A DNA stretch of 23,617 bases from Chloroflexota bacterium (GTDB taxonomy: Bacteria > Chloroflexota > FW602-bin22 > JACPRP01), in NCBI GenBank assembly GCA_016210495.1, contig JACQUC010000257.1, positions 1 to 23,617 on the forward strand, read 5' to 3'. The translations under genes and the position numbers were made by a program. A model generated the notes under the pieces. That model was given only the letters and a program-made list of their open reading frames with translations, ran no database searches and was not told where the DNA came from. Shown here piece after piece: positions 14,910 to 23,162 of the stretch; within the stretch, counting starts at the first letter, position 1, and each line of letters begins with the position of its first letter.

Positions 14910-16171
14910 GAGAAAGGACGGGCTTCAAACAGACAGAGGTCGGACCGATTCCAGAGGATTGGGGCGCGTCAACGGTCGGCCAGGAGTTCGAGATCCAATT
15001 GGGCAAGATGCTTGATTCGGAAAAGAACTCTGGTGTACGCAAGTACTATGTAGGCAACAAGGCGGTCCAGTGGGGCCGGATCGACACGGCAGCGCTGCCC
15101 ACGATGGCCCTATCCAGTTCAGAATTGAGCCGCTTCCGTCTCTGTCACGGCGATCTACTTGTTTGTGAAGGCGGAGAGATCGGTCGGGCAGCCATCTGGG
15201 AAAGCCCAATTGACGAGTGTTACTACCAGAAGGCACTCCACCGCCTCCGCCCGCGGCGCGGGTTCAGCCCATACCTCCTGCTCTCGTTTCTGCAGCACTG
15301 GACGGACCGCGGACGGTTGGCCAACTACATAACCAAGACGAGCATTGCCCACCTCACAAAGGAGAAGCTCGAAGTTGTGCCCTTACCGGTGCCAAGCCCA
15401 GGAGAACAACGCGCCATCGCCGCCGCGCTAAGCGACGTGGATGCCCTCATCCGTGAGCTAGATAGGCTGATCGCCAAGAAGCGCGACATCAAGCGTGCCG
15501 CGATGCAGGAACTCCTGACAGGGAGGAAACGGCTGCCGGGGTGTTGTGGGGAGTGGGAGATCGTGGAATTATCAGACGTTGCCAACAAGAAAGTTCCGTG
15601 GAGTATCACAGGCGGCCCATTTGGCTCCAACCTGAAGGCCTCCGACTACGTCTCCGGCGGCGTCAGAGTCATCCAGCTTCAAAACATCGGGGACGGCATC
15701 TTTAACGATGATTTCAGCGTATATACGTCAGAGCGCAAGGCAGATGAGCTGCTTAGCTGCAACATCTTCCCCGGAGAGATTATCTTGTCTAAGATGGGGG
15801 ACCCCGTTGCCCGGGGTTGTTTTCTACCAGACACTGACCGTCGGTATCTGATGGCTTCTGACGGCATCAGGTTAGTGGTTGATGAGCAACGCTTCGATAA
15901 GGCGTTTGTGCTCGCATACATTAATTCAGCCTACTTCAGGAGGCCCGCAATTGAAGCAAGCACAGGGTCAACCCGTCAGCGGATCGGGCTGGAGTATTTG
16001 AAAAGACTCCCATTCGTGGCGCCCCCACTCGCTGCACAGCACGCCATTGCGGCAATCCTCTCCGACATGGACGCCGAAATCACTGCGCTAGAGCAGAAAC
16101 GCGACAAGACCCGCGCCATCAAGCAGGGCATGATGCAGGAACTGCTCACCGGCAAGACGAGGTTGGTATGA
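14906..16171 (+). CDS. hsdS: Type I restriction-modification specificity subunit
   Basis: This 421-residue protein has the expected duplicated plan: TRD1 (about 1-165), a conserved helical spacer (168-210, IAAALSDVDALIRELDRLI to QELLTG), TRD2 (215-375), and a second spacer (379-420, IAAILSDMDAEITALEQKR to QELLTG). Each TRD binds one half of a bipartite target. The recognition sequence cannot be read from this. The gene starts and ends in ATGA overlaps with hsdM and hsdR. The internal DNA repeats are too diverged to suggest a shuffling switch. Confidence 0.94.
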   Translation: MRERTGFKQTEVGPIPEDWGASTVGQEFEIQLGKMLDSEKNSGVRKYYVGNKAVQWGRIDTAALPTMALSSSELSRFRLCHGDLLVCEGGEIGRAAIWESPIDECYYQKALHRLRPRRGFSPYLLLSFLQHWTDRGRLANYITKTSIAHLTKEKLEVVPLPVPSPGEQRAIAAALSDVDALIRELDRLIAKKRDIKRAAMQELLTGRKRLPGCCGEWEIVELSDVANKKVPWSITGGPFGSNLKASDYVSGGVRVIQLQNIGDGIFNDDFSVYTSERKADELLSCNIFPGEIILSKMGDPVARGCFLPDTDRRYLMASDGIRLVVDEQRFDKAFVLAYINSAYFRRPAIEASTGSTRQRIGLEYLKRLPFVAPPLAAQHAIAAILSDMDAEITALEQKRDKTRAIKQGMMQELLTGKTRLV

Positions 16172-19100
16172 GCACCGTCGGACAAATAGAACGGGCCACC
16201 CAGGAGCGTGTGGTCAGCCTGTTCCGCAAAAGCCTGAAGTACGACTACCTCGGCAACTGGGAGGACCGCCGGGACAACGCCAACATTGAAGTCGCTTTTC
16301 TCCGTCGCTTCCTAAAGCGTGAGGGCCACGACGACCGGCTTATCAGCCGGGTCCTGTACGAGCTCAACACGGTCGCCGGCGACCAGAACAGGAGTCTGTA
16401 CGACGTCAACAAGGCGGTCTACGGCCTCCTGCGCTACGGCGTTCAGCTAACGCCTGACGTCGGCAAAAACGCCGAGACTGTGTGGCTCATCGATTGGAAG
16501 AATCCGCAAAAGAATCACTTCGCTATCGCCGAAGAAGTCACGATCACGGGTCAGCACACGAAGCGCCCTGATTTGGTTCTCTACGTCAATGGCATCGCGC
16601 TGGGCGTGCTGGAGCTGAAGCGCTCTGTCGTCTCGGTGAGCGAGGGCATCCGCCAGAACCTGGACAACCAGAAGAAGATGTTTATCCAGCCCTTCTTCAG
16701 TACTGTGCAGCTCGTTATGGCGGGCAACGACACCGAGGGGCTGCGCTACGCCACTATCGAAACCACGGAAAAGCATTACCTGTCTTGGCGGGAAGACGGC
16801 GGCGTCGAAGATCGCCTCGACCGCTGTCTGGCCCAACTCTGTACGAAAGAGCGCCTTCTGGAGATCGTCCACGATTTCATCGTCTTCGACGCGGGCGTGA
16901 AGAAGATCTGCCGCCACAACCAGTATTTCGGGGTGAAGGCGGCCCAGGAACGGGTACGTCGGCGCGAGGGTGGCATCATCTGGCACACCCAGGGCAGCGG
17001 CAAGAGCCTGACGATGGTCTGGCTGGCCAAATGGATCCGCGAGAACGTGCCCGATGCCCGCGTGCTGATCATCACCGACCGCACCGAGCTGGACGAGCAG
17101 ATCGAAGGGGTGTTCAACGGGGTAAGCGAGCATATTCATCGCACGACGAGCGGGGAGGACCTCGTTGCCAGCCTTAATGACGCCAAGCCGTGGCTGATCT
17201 GCTCCCTCATCCACAAGTTCGGCGGAAAGGAAGAGGGCGATATCCAGGGCTACATCGACGAGGTGAAGCGCAGCCTGCCGCCCGGCTTCAGGCCCAAGGG
17301 CAACCTCTACGTTTACGTGGACGAGTGCCACCGCACGCAATCGGGCAAGCTCCACGAAGCTATGAAAGACATTCTGCCCGACGCCATGTTTGTCGGCTTC
17401 ACGGGCACGCCCCTCCTGCGGGCCGATAAGCAAAGGAGCATCGAGGTATTCGGCAGCTACATCCACACCTACAGGTACGATGAGGCGGTGCGGGACAAGG
17501 TGGTCCTGGATCTGACCTACGAGGCCCGCGACATCGATCAGGACCTCACTTCGCCGGCCAAGGTCGACCAGTGGTTCGAGGCCAAGACCAGGGGTCTCAA
17601 CGACGTCGCCCTGACGCAGCTCAAGCAACGCTGGGGCACCATGCAAAGAGTCCTCAGTTCCAAATCGCGGCTGGAGCGCATCGTGGCCGACATTCTGATG
17701 GACATGGCGACGCGGGATCGCCTGGAAAGCGGTCGCGGCAACGCCCTGCTCGTGTCCGACAGCATCTACAACGCCTGCAAGTTCTACGAGTTGTTCGCCG
17801 ATCAGGGCCTCGATAGATGCGCCATCGTCACCTCCTACCGGCCCACGGTCGACGACACGAAGGGTGAAGAGACCGGCGAAGGCCTCACCGAGAAGCTGCG
17901 TCAGTACGCCATCTACCAGAAGATGCTCGACGGCAAAGACCCCGACGAGTTCGAGAAGGAGGTCAAGCGGAAATTCGTCGAGGACCCCGGCCAGATGAAG
18001 CTCTTGATCGTCGTCGACAAGCTCTTGACCGGCTTCGACGCGCCTCCGGCCACCTACCTGTATATCGATAAGCCTATGCGCGACCACGGACTGTTCCAGG
18101 CCATCTGCCGCGTGAACCGCCTGGATGGCCAGGACAAGGAGTACGGTTGCATCATCGACTACCGCGACCTGTTCAAGAGCCTGGAGAAATCTATCCACGA
18201 CTACACCTCGGAAGCCTTCGACGCCTACGACAGGGAAGACGTGGCGGGTCTGCTGACCGACCGCCTGGAAAAGGCCAGGCAGCGCCTGGAAGAGGCGCGG
18301 GAAGCGATCAAGGGGCTCTGCGAGCCCGTGGAGCCGCCATACGATACGGCGGCCTACCTGCGCTACTTCTGCGCCACCGACACGGCGGACACGGACGCGC
18401 TCAAGGAGAACGAGCCCAGGCGGGTCGCGCTCTACCGGGCGGCGGTATCGCTGCTTCGCGCCTACGCCAACCTCGCCAACGAGATGCCCGAGGCCGGCTA
18501 CAGTCCGCACCAGATCGCGCAGATCAAGCGCGAGGTGGAGCACTACGAGAAGGCGCGGCAGGAAGTGAAGCTCGCCAGCGGCGACTACATCGACCTCAAG
18601 ATGTACGAGCCGGCCATGCGCCACCTGCTCGACACCTATATTCGCGCCGAAGAAAGCGTCAAGGTCTCGGCTTTCGATGATATGACCCTGATTCAGCTTG
18701 TCGTCGAGCGGGGAGCAGACGCAGTGGATGCCCTACCACAAGGCATCGCCGGCGACAAAGAGGCTGTGGCCGAAACCATTGAAAACAACCTGCGCAAAGT
18801 GATCGTCGACGAGCTGCCCATCAACCCGAGGTACTACGAGCGAATGTCCGAGCTGCTCGACACGCTCATCCGCGAGCGCAAGGCCCAGGCGCTGGAGTAC
18901 GAGGCGTACCTGACGAAGATCGTCGAGCTAACCAGGCAGGTGCGTAACCCCACCGGCGGGACAGCCTACCCGAGATCGTTGGACACGCGCGCCAAACGCG
19001 CGCTGTACGACAACCTCGGTAATAACGAGCAGCTTGCCGTCCTGATAGACTACGAAATCCGCACAACCAAGAAAGACGACTGGCGCGGTAATAGAATCAA

Positions 19101-19197
19101 GGAGCGTGAGGTGAGGTACGCCATCTTAAAATATGTCTCAGCCGAATCTGAGGCGGAGCGCATTTTCGAGCTGGTGAAGAACCAAATTGAGTACTGA
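16168..19197 (+). CDS. hsdR: Type I restriction endonuclease / translocase subunit
   Basis: This 1009-residue protein carries an N-terminal PD-(D/E)XK nuclease (RPDLVLYVNGIALGVLELK; D135, E149, K151). A superfamily 2 motor follows with Walker A HTQGSGKS (K279), motif II VDECHR (385-388), motif III FTGTP (411-415), and downstream LLTGFDAP...ICRVNRL (motifs V-VI). The helical C-terminus would dock on HsdM. All catalytic residues are present, so cleavage and translocation should work. The start overlaps the hsdS stop as ATGA. The 3' end overlaps the next gene by 11 nt. Confidence 0.96.
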   Translation: MSTVGQIERATQERVVSLFRKSLKYDYLGNWEDRRDNANIEVAFLRRFLKREGHDDRLISRVLYELNTVAGDQNRSLYDVNKAVYGLLRYGVQLTPDVGKNAETVWLIDWKNPQKNHFAIAEEVTITGQHTKRPDLVLYVNGIALGVLELKRSVVSVSEGIRQNLDNQKKMFIQPFFSTVQLVMAGNDTEGLRYATIETTEKHYLSWREDGGVEDRLDRCLAQLCTKERLLEIVHDFIVFDAGVKKICRHNQYFGVKAAQERVRRREGGIIWHTQGSGKSLTMVWLAKWIRENVPDARVLIITDRTELDEQIEGVFNGVSEHIHRTTSGEDLVASLNDAKPWLICSLIHKFGGKEEGDIQGYIDEVKRSLPPGFRPKGNLYVYVDECHRTQSGKLHEAMKDILPDAMFVGFTGTPLLRADKQRSIEVFGSYIHTYRYDEAVRDKVVLDLTYEARDIDQDLTSPAKVDQWFEAKTRGLNDVALTQLKQRWGTMQRVLSSKSRLERIVADILMDMATRDRLESGRGNALLVSDSIYNACKFYELFADQGLDRCAIVTSYRPTVDDTKGEETGEGLTEKLRQYAIYQKMLDGKDPDEFEKEVKRKFVEDPGQMKLLIVVDKLLTGFDAPPATYLYIDKPMRDHGLFQAICRVNRLDGQDKEYGCIIDYRDLFKSLEKSIHDYTSEAFDAYDREDVAGLLTDRLEKARQRLEEAREAIKGLCEPVEPPYDTAAYLRYFCATDTADTDALKENEPRRVALYRAAVSLLRAYANLANEMPEAGYSPHQIAQIKREVEHYEKARQEVKLASGDYIDLKMYEPAMRHLLDTYIRAEESVKVSAFDDMTLIQLVVERGADAVDALPQGIAGDKEAVAETIENNLRKVIVDELPINPRYYERMSELLDTLIRERKAQALEYEAYLTKIVELTRQVRNPTGGTAYPRSLDTRAKRALYDNLGNNEQLAVLIDYEIRTTKKDDWRGNRIKEREVRYAILKYVSAESEAERIFELVKNQIEY

Positions 19198-19915
19198 GCT
19201 ACGCCAGATCCAGGTAAATGGTCTGGTCGTCGACGTCGTCCGCAAAGACATCAAGAACCTGCACCTGGCCGTCTATCCCCCTGACGGCAGGGTGCGGGTA
19301 GCTACGCCACTGCTGGTGGACGACGAGGCCGTGCGCCTGGCGGTGATCTCCCGGCTGGCCTGGATCAAGCGCCAGCGTGACAGGTTTGAAGAGCAGGAAC
19401 GCCAGTCGGCGCGGGAATACCTTTCGCGCGAGAGCCACTACTACCAGGGCAATCGCTACCTGTTGAACGTTGTCTACCACAACGGTCCCCCGAAAGTCGC
19501 CATTCGCAACAAGACCACGCTCGACCTTCTCGTCAGGACGGGGTGCGACGCCGCTCAACGAGAGCGTGTCTTGCTGGCCTGGTATCGCAAAGAGCTCAAG
19601 CTGTTAGTTCCACCGATGATCACCCGCTGGGAAGCCATCATCGGCGTGGAAGTAGCCGAATGGGGCATAAAGCGGATGAAGACCAGGTGGGGCACCTGCA
19701 CCATTGAGGCCCGCCGGATCTGGCTGAACCTGGAGCTGGCCAAGAAGCCAGTTCAGTGCCTGGAATACATCATCGTCCACGAGATGGTCCACCTGCTGGA
19801 GCGCCACCACGACGACCGCTTCGTCGCGCTCATGACCAAGTTCCTGCCCCAGTGGCGTCTCCACCGCGCCGAGCTCAACAGATCCCCCTTGGGACATCCG
19901 ACTTGGGAGTATTGA
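19187..19915 (+). CDS. YgjP/SprT-like zinc metallopeptidase of the RM operon
   Basis: This 242-residue protein of the DUF45 / M48-like YgjP family has MKTRWGTC (164-171) followed by the zinc site VHEMVH (HExxH 198-202), and ERHHDDRF with the likely third ligand. Similar genes often follow hsdR in type I RM operons. Their role is unproven but could be proteolytic control of restriction. The start is TTG 19187 inside the end of hsdR, which keeps the family-like N-terminus (LRQIQVNGLVVDVVRKDIKN). It is therefore the last gene of the operon. Confidence 0.88.
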   Translation: MSTELRQIQVNGLVVDVVRKDIKNLHLAVYPPDGRVRVATPLLVDDEAVRLAVISRLAWIKRQRDRFEEQERQSAREYLSRESHYYQGNRYLLNVVYHNGPPKVAIRNKTTLDLLVRTGCDAAQRERVLLAWYRKELKLLVPPMITRWEAIIGVEVAEWGIKRMKTRWGTCTIEARRIWLNLELAKKPVQCLEYIIVHEMVHLLERHHDDRFVALMTKFLPQWRLHRAELNRSPLGHPTWEY

Positions 19916-20132
19916 GAAGGGACGACCCGTGAGACGCATTGCGCTCAATCCTGGGAAGTTCGGAGGCAATGGACAGGACACAGCAACCCAGGACCTTTTT
20001 AGATCTCGCTCCCGACAGCGTTGGACGATTCACATCGCATGGACGTGGAAATGGAGAATATGGGACTACGCGGCAGAATGCCTGCATTAGCCCCGTCATG
20101 GCTCAACCCCAGCTCCGTGCCTTTTCTACCGT
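19916..20132. other. Convergent gap, nothing recognised
   Basis: This stretch lies between the peptidase gene and the converging membrane-protein gene. It has short open frames without ribosome sites and no hairpin with a T-run. Confidence 0.4.
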
Positions 20133-20711
20133 CTAGGCTATCTCAAACGAATCCCTTGCAGCGTAATGCCCGTAACATATCGAGAATTGCTTCTTGTAGT
20201 AGTTCTGCACAAATACGTCAGTGAAGCCAGAAAAGGAATCGGTAGCCATAACGCGGAGCCTGAGAAACTCTATGTCGTCGTTACCCCACAAAGCATCGAC
20301 GTCCTCGTAGGTGCGAAAACGGAAGGCGTAGTATCCTTGGGTATCAAGCTTGTCGAATACCTCGATCCGCATCGGAAACGCTTTGTATAGTGGTATGTCG
20401 ATCCACTGCTGCACTGGTCCACCCTTTTCAATCTTTGTTCTGACCAACTGCAGTTCGGCCTTGATGTTGATGACTGGCCTGCGACACTTGTTGATCACCT
20501 TGATTGCGTAAACCTTCTTCGGCTCAGTTTGACCAGGGTTGTTTCCAGCATCTTCATGGTAGCGGGCAATCTTATCTGCTATCTCCAGATACGGTCGATC
20601 TACGTGCGGTCGTTGGAGCACTCTTGAGAATGTGACGTAGGCTGCAAAAGCGAAGACCAACGCGGCAACGAAGCTAGAAGCGACTCCCGTGGCAAATGCA
20701 CCCAATTCCAT
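20133..20711 (-). CDS. Single-span membrane-anchored protein of unknown function
   Basis: This 192-residue protein has one N-terminal transmembrane helix (about 6-28, GVASSFVAALVFAFAAYVTF). It is followed by R-rich SRVLQRPHVDR, so the rest is likely cytoplasmic. The soluble part looks like a beta-sandwich (KVYAIKVINKCRRPVINIKAELQLV, then YYAFRFRTYEDVDALWGNDDIEFLRLRVMATDSFSG). The start has AAGGAGGTGG upstream. I recognise no named domain. It lies beside the RM operon and converges on it. A membrane sensor or effector role is possible but not shown. Confidence 0.72.
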   Translation of the reverse strand: MELGAFATGVASSFVAALVFAFAAYVTFSRVLQRPHVDRPYLEIADKIARYHEDAGNNPGQTEPKKVYAIKVINKCRRPVINIKAELQLVRTKIEKGGPVQQWIDIPLYKAFPMRIEVFDKLDTQGYYAFRFRTYEDVDALWGNDDIEFLRLRVMATDSFSGFTDVFVQNYYKKQFSICYGHYAARDSFEIA

Positions 20712-21622
20712 CTGCGCACCACCTCCTTGAGTCAGGTAAATGTTACGGCTGCATCCGTGCCGCTCTTAACAACAATCTGCCAATGCTATGGATATGCCCA
20801 TGATTGTTTTGAAGTCGTCGATCGACACCGGGACTTTGAGGGACATCATCATCGTAGCCATCTACGCGGCCACTGGTAGAGAACGGGCCTCCTCCCAATA
20901 GTTTGTTCCCCCAAATCCCATTTATCGCATCCCATTGCATTGCTCGGGAAATGATACTTGAAAGCCTGGTTGATAGCAAGCCCATCTCCATTCAACCTCA
21001 GATGTTACCGCTAAAACCCCGGCCCGCTGAGTCCCATCTGCTATTTCGCTATCTTGACGACTTTCAAATCCAAAGTGTTGAGCTACGCCGGGTCACGCCC
21101 GAACTCTGGCCGTTCACGGATAACGCTTTGCTATGGTGCCGCCAGGTAAGCGCCGACATCTATTCCCCCAAGTACGCAGACAGTGCCCTCTAGGAGACAA
21201 CCGTTGCTGGCTGCACGGCGTTCCTCATGAGCCACAGCTACGTAGTGAAAGACCGGGACCCCGCGTACGGCATTGATGCTTTGCTTTGGCGTGTGCCCCG
21301 ACAAGAAACCCAGCACGACGCGTATATCGCGACGCCACAGCAAGATCTTGCTCTGGAGGTCACCGTCAACGCCTCAGGTGTACAGCGACGCCTTGCTGAG
21401 GCGGTGTTTGACCGCGTGCTCTCTACCCTCGTCATCTCCTCCACAAGTCGACCGTAGCATGCGATCTCTGGGTCGTAAGGTTGATTTGGTACAGTACAAA
21501 GCCCTCAAGCCGCATCAAAGATCGGATTCTTGCCGATGAGGCGACATTCACGCCCACCAGCCTGATTCCTTGATTGCTTGACCAGTGTAGCTATATCCTC
21601 GGTGCGAAAGGGGTGAACACGC
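20712..21622. other. Decayed or noncoding 0.9-kb region
   Basis: Only short frames are present (for example plus-strand 21227-21457, MSHSYVVKDRDPAYGID...). None has a ribosome site or a recognised domain. The base composition is mixed and the region looks like remnants. No tRNA, CRISPR or terminator is visible. Confidence 0.4.
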
Positions 21623-21887
21623 ATGACAAGGAAGTTTAAGCGAGTTTAAGCGCATTGACATTACACACCGTCCCGAGCTCCTACAGATCGTCCGCCAGCT
21701 GCGGGATAATGAGCCTGTAGTCTTGCAAGAGGAAAGTCAGGAAGTGCCCATTGCGCGGCCGTTGAAACGCCCTCGCCAGGCGAGAGTGCCCCGCGGCAAG
21801 CTGCTCACCGAGAACGATTCCCTCTGGAAACTTGTCGGGTCCGCAACGTCAGCACCACCAACTGATGCCACCAAGAAGCACGAGTAA
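21623..21887 (+). pseudogene. VapB-like antitoxin gene inactivated by a 10-bp duplication
   Basis: From ATG 21623 (AGGGG upstream) the frame reads MTRKFKRV and stops at TAA. Removing one copy of the duplicated AGTTTAAGCG gives an 84-residue protein. It opens MTRKFKRIDITHRPELLQIV, has LQEESQEVPIARPLK in the middle, and ends LTENDSLWKLVGSATSAPPTDATKKHE. This matches the layout of short antitoxins that accompany PIN toxins (LTExDxLWxLVG near the C-terminus). The family call is from memory of that pattern. No PIN toxin follows, so the module is orphaned. No good in-frame start exists after the duplication. Confidence 0.6.
21633..21652. repeat. Perfect 10-bp tandem duplication (AGTTTAAGCG x2)
   Basis: Units 21633-21642 and 21643-21652 are identical. 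The duplication creates an in-frame TAA (21647-21649) and a frameshift in the antitoxin gene. Confidence 0.92.
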
Positions 21888-22076
21888 GGCCGCTGCTCGT
21901 TTATGACGGCAACAATTCCTGCCAACTGGCCTGAATCGGTCCCTTCAGGGCCGCGACGACAGGGCTACTCGGGCGCCAGCTATGCTTGTCGGTGTCAACT
22001 GTGTTTTTGCCTATCGGCCTCTTTGAATTTGTCGGCCTAAAACAAGGGTTGGAGGCGCTCTTGCACCACAACTATG

Positions 22077-22162
22077 AACCACGGCAATCACGGAACCCAT
22101 CGAAAGCCCAGGTCGAGCGCCTAATCTCGTAACCATTCCGTGCTTTCCGTGTATTCCGTGGT
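22077..22162. repeat. Inverted pair of CCGTGTATTCCGTGG-type repeats
   Basis: AACCACGGCAATCACGGAA (22077-22095) faces TTCCGTGTATTCCGTGGT (22145-22162). The second is the exact reverse complement of part of the copy at 2435-2453. The pair could fold as a long stem. Confidence 0.55.
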
Positions 22163-22343
22163 GGAGCTAACCTGCCGAGTAACCACACTGCCATCCTCCA
22201 GCAACAGGGTCTGGAAGGTGTGGGAGATCGAGCACTATCAAGAAACCGCTGGACAACTTCTGCTGCTTGACACAGAGGCTATTCGGTTCGTGCTTCAGTT
22301 GGCCCAGGAGGTGAGAGGTCACAACCAGGCCGGGCCTGGTTGA
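22140..22343 (+). CDS. Possible gene remnant, 67 residues
   Basis: The last 40 residues (RVWKVWEIEHYQETAGQLLLLDTEAIRFVLQLAQEV) look protein-like, as a strand then a long helix. The first 10-12 residues come from the dispersed repeat at 22145-22162, and there is no ribosome site. It may be the 3' end of a gene cut by the repeat. The stop codon lies just after a perfect inverted repeat, AACCAGGCC-G-GGCCTGGTT (22323-22341). Confidence 0.3.
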   Translation: MLSVYSVVELTCRVTTLPSSSNRVWKVWEIEHYQETAGQLLLLDTEAIRFVLQLAQEVRGHNQAGPG

Positions 22344-22475
22344 GCGGCGCTCACAAGTAGTCAACGTCGTTTCTGCTTGACCATTGTTCTCCCCGGTTGA
22401 TGACACGCGCCTCCCCTGACCCCTATTCCCTGCGTCATCCCCTGATCTGCGGTTCAGACACCAATCTTCTCCAAA

Positions 22476-22521
22476 CTCGTGTCACCACGAGTTTTTCGAA
22501 ATTCGTGGTGACACCTGTCAC
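22476..22521. repeat. Nested palindromes upstream of the two-gene unit
   Basis: A perfect 12-bp inverted repeat, GTGTCACCACGA (22479-22490) / TCGTGGTGACAC (22503-22514), spans a 12-base loop. Its left arm overlaps a smaller hairpin CTCGTG-TCAC-CACGAG (22476-22491). Its right arm overlaps GTGACA-CC-TGTCAC (22508-22521). The folds are mutually exclusive in part. Confidence 0.75.
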
Positions 22522-22533
22522 AAATGTTGTTTT

Positions 22534-22562
22534 TTGGCACCCCAAAATGAATTATATATAGT
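22534..22562 (+). promoter_or_regulatory. Sigma-70-type promoter of the terminal two-gene unit
   Basis: TTGGCA (22534-22539), a 17-base spacer and TATAGT (22557-22562) predict a transcript from about 22569. A dyad GAACA-AA-TGTTC (22572-22583) lies just after the start and may be an operator. Confidence 0.65.
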
Positions 22563-22620
22563 AGAGGGATAGAACAAATGTTCCTATACGCCCCGCTCAT
22601 ACCACTCCGTCGGAGGCATA

Positions 22621-23037
22621 ATGAATAGCGAAAACTCAGCGCCCAACACCAACCAGACCCAGCGTTCCCTGGCACCCAACGCCCCGCCCAGCTCGGCAGG
22701 ACCCTTGTACACGTCACACCTTTCTGAAGACGATCTCTCCGACCTGACGTCCGGCGCGCGAGAGGGTTGCCTGGGGGACGAGATCGCCTTGCTTCGGATC
22801 CTCGTCCGCCGCCACCTGGCGAGACCTCCCAGCGACCAGCTTCAGGATGGCGGCGCCACCTGGGCCATCGACGCCGCTCGGCTCGGTAGTCTTCTGGCTA
22901 CGCTCTGCCGCGCCCTCAAAGCCTCCCGCTCTGCCGGCGACATCTTCCGCGAGCAATTGAATGCCGCGCTGCCCACTCTCTTCGCAGAGCTCGACGAAGA
23001 GCAAGGCTTTCCATTTGCCCGTCCCGAAGCGGAATGA
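22621..23037 (+). CDS. Uncharacterised helical protein, first gene of a pair
   Basis: This 138-residue protein begins with a disordered Asn/Pro/Ser-rich stretch (about 1-35). Helical segments follow: GCLGDEIALLRILVRRHLA (from about 49) and ARLGSLLATLCRALKASRSAGDIFREQLNAALPTLFAEL. GGAGG stands just before the ATG. The EIALLRxLxRR pattern is one I associate with small uncharacterised proteins that accompany the STGPKTPEGKA family, as here. No enzyme motif is present. It may be a DNA-binding or scaffold partner, but that is a guess. Confidence 0.7.
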   Translation: MNSENSAPNTNQTQRSLAPNAPPSSAGPLYTSHLSEDDLSDLTSGAREGCLGDEIALLRILVRRHLARPPSDQLQDGGATWAIDAARLGSLLATLCRALKASRSAGDIFREQLNAALPTLFAELDEEQGFPFARPEAE

Positions 23038-23162
23038 CGTGGGAACGCGGTCCGATGCTCAGATCGAGCCAGCATCAGTCCAACATCCTATCCCCCATCC
23101 CTGAAAGGGCTCAGAGCAGTGCGCGATCACAACCAACTATAGATCGAAGGAGGAAACCGAAA

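Noticed and set aside
15400..16171. hsdS spacer repeats considered as a phase-variation or recombination switch
   Set aside because: The repeats are conserved only at protein level. Shared DNA runs are short and no invertase or second hsdS is present.
16447..18624. 725-codon open frame on the minus strand opposite hsdR
   Set aside because: It lies wholly antisense to a gene with all HsdR motifs. It is low complexity, Val/Leu/Asp-rich, with no domain, as expected from GC-rich codon bias.
21227..21457. Frame MSHSYVVKDRDPAYGID..., considered as a DUF2254-like fragment
   Set aside because: Only the DPAYG-like stretch resembled that family. The expected following motif is missing and there is no ribosome site.
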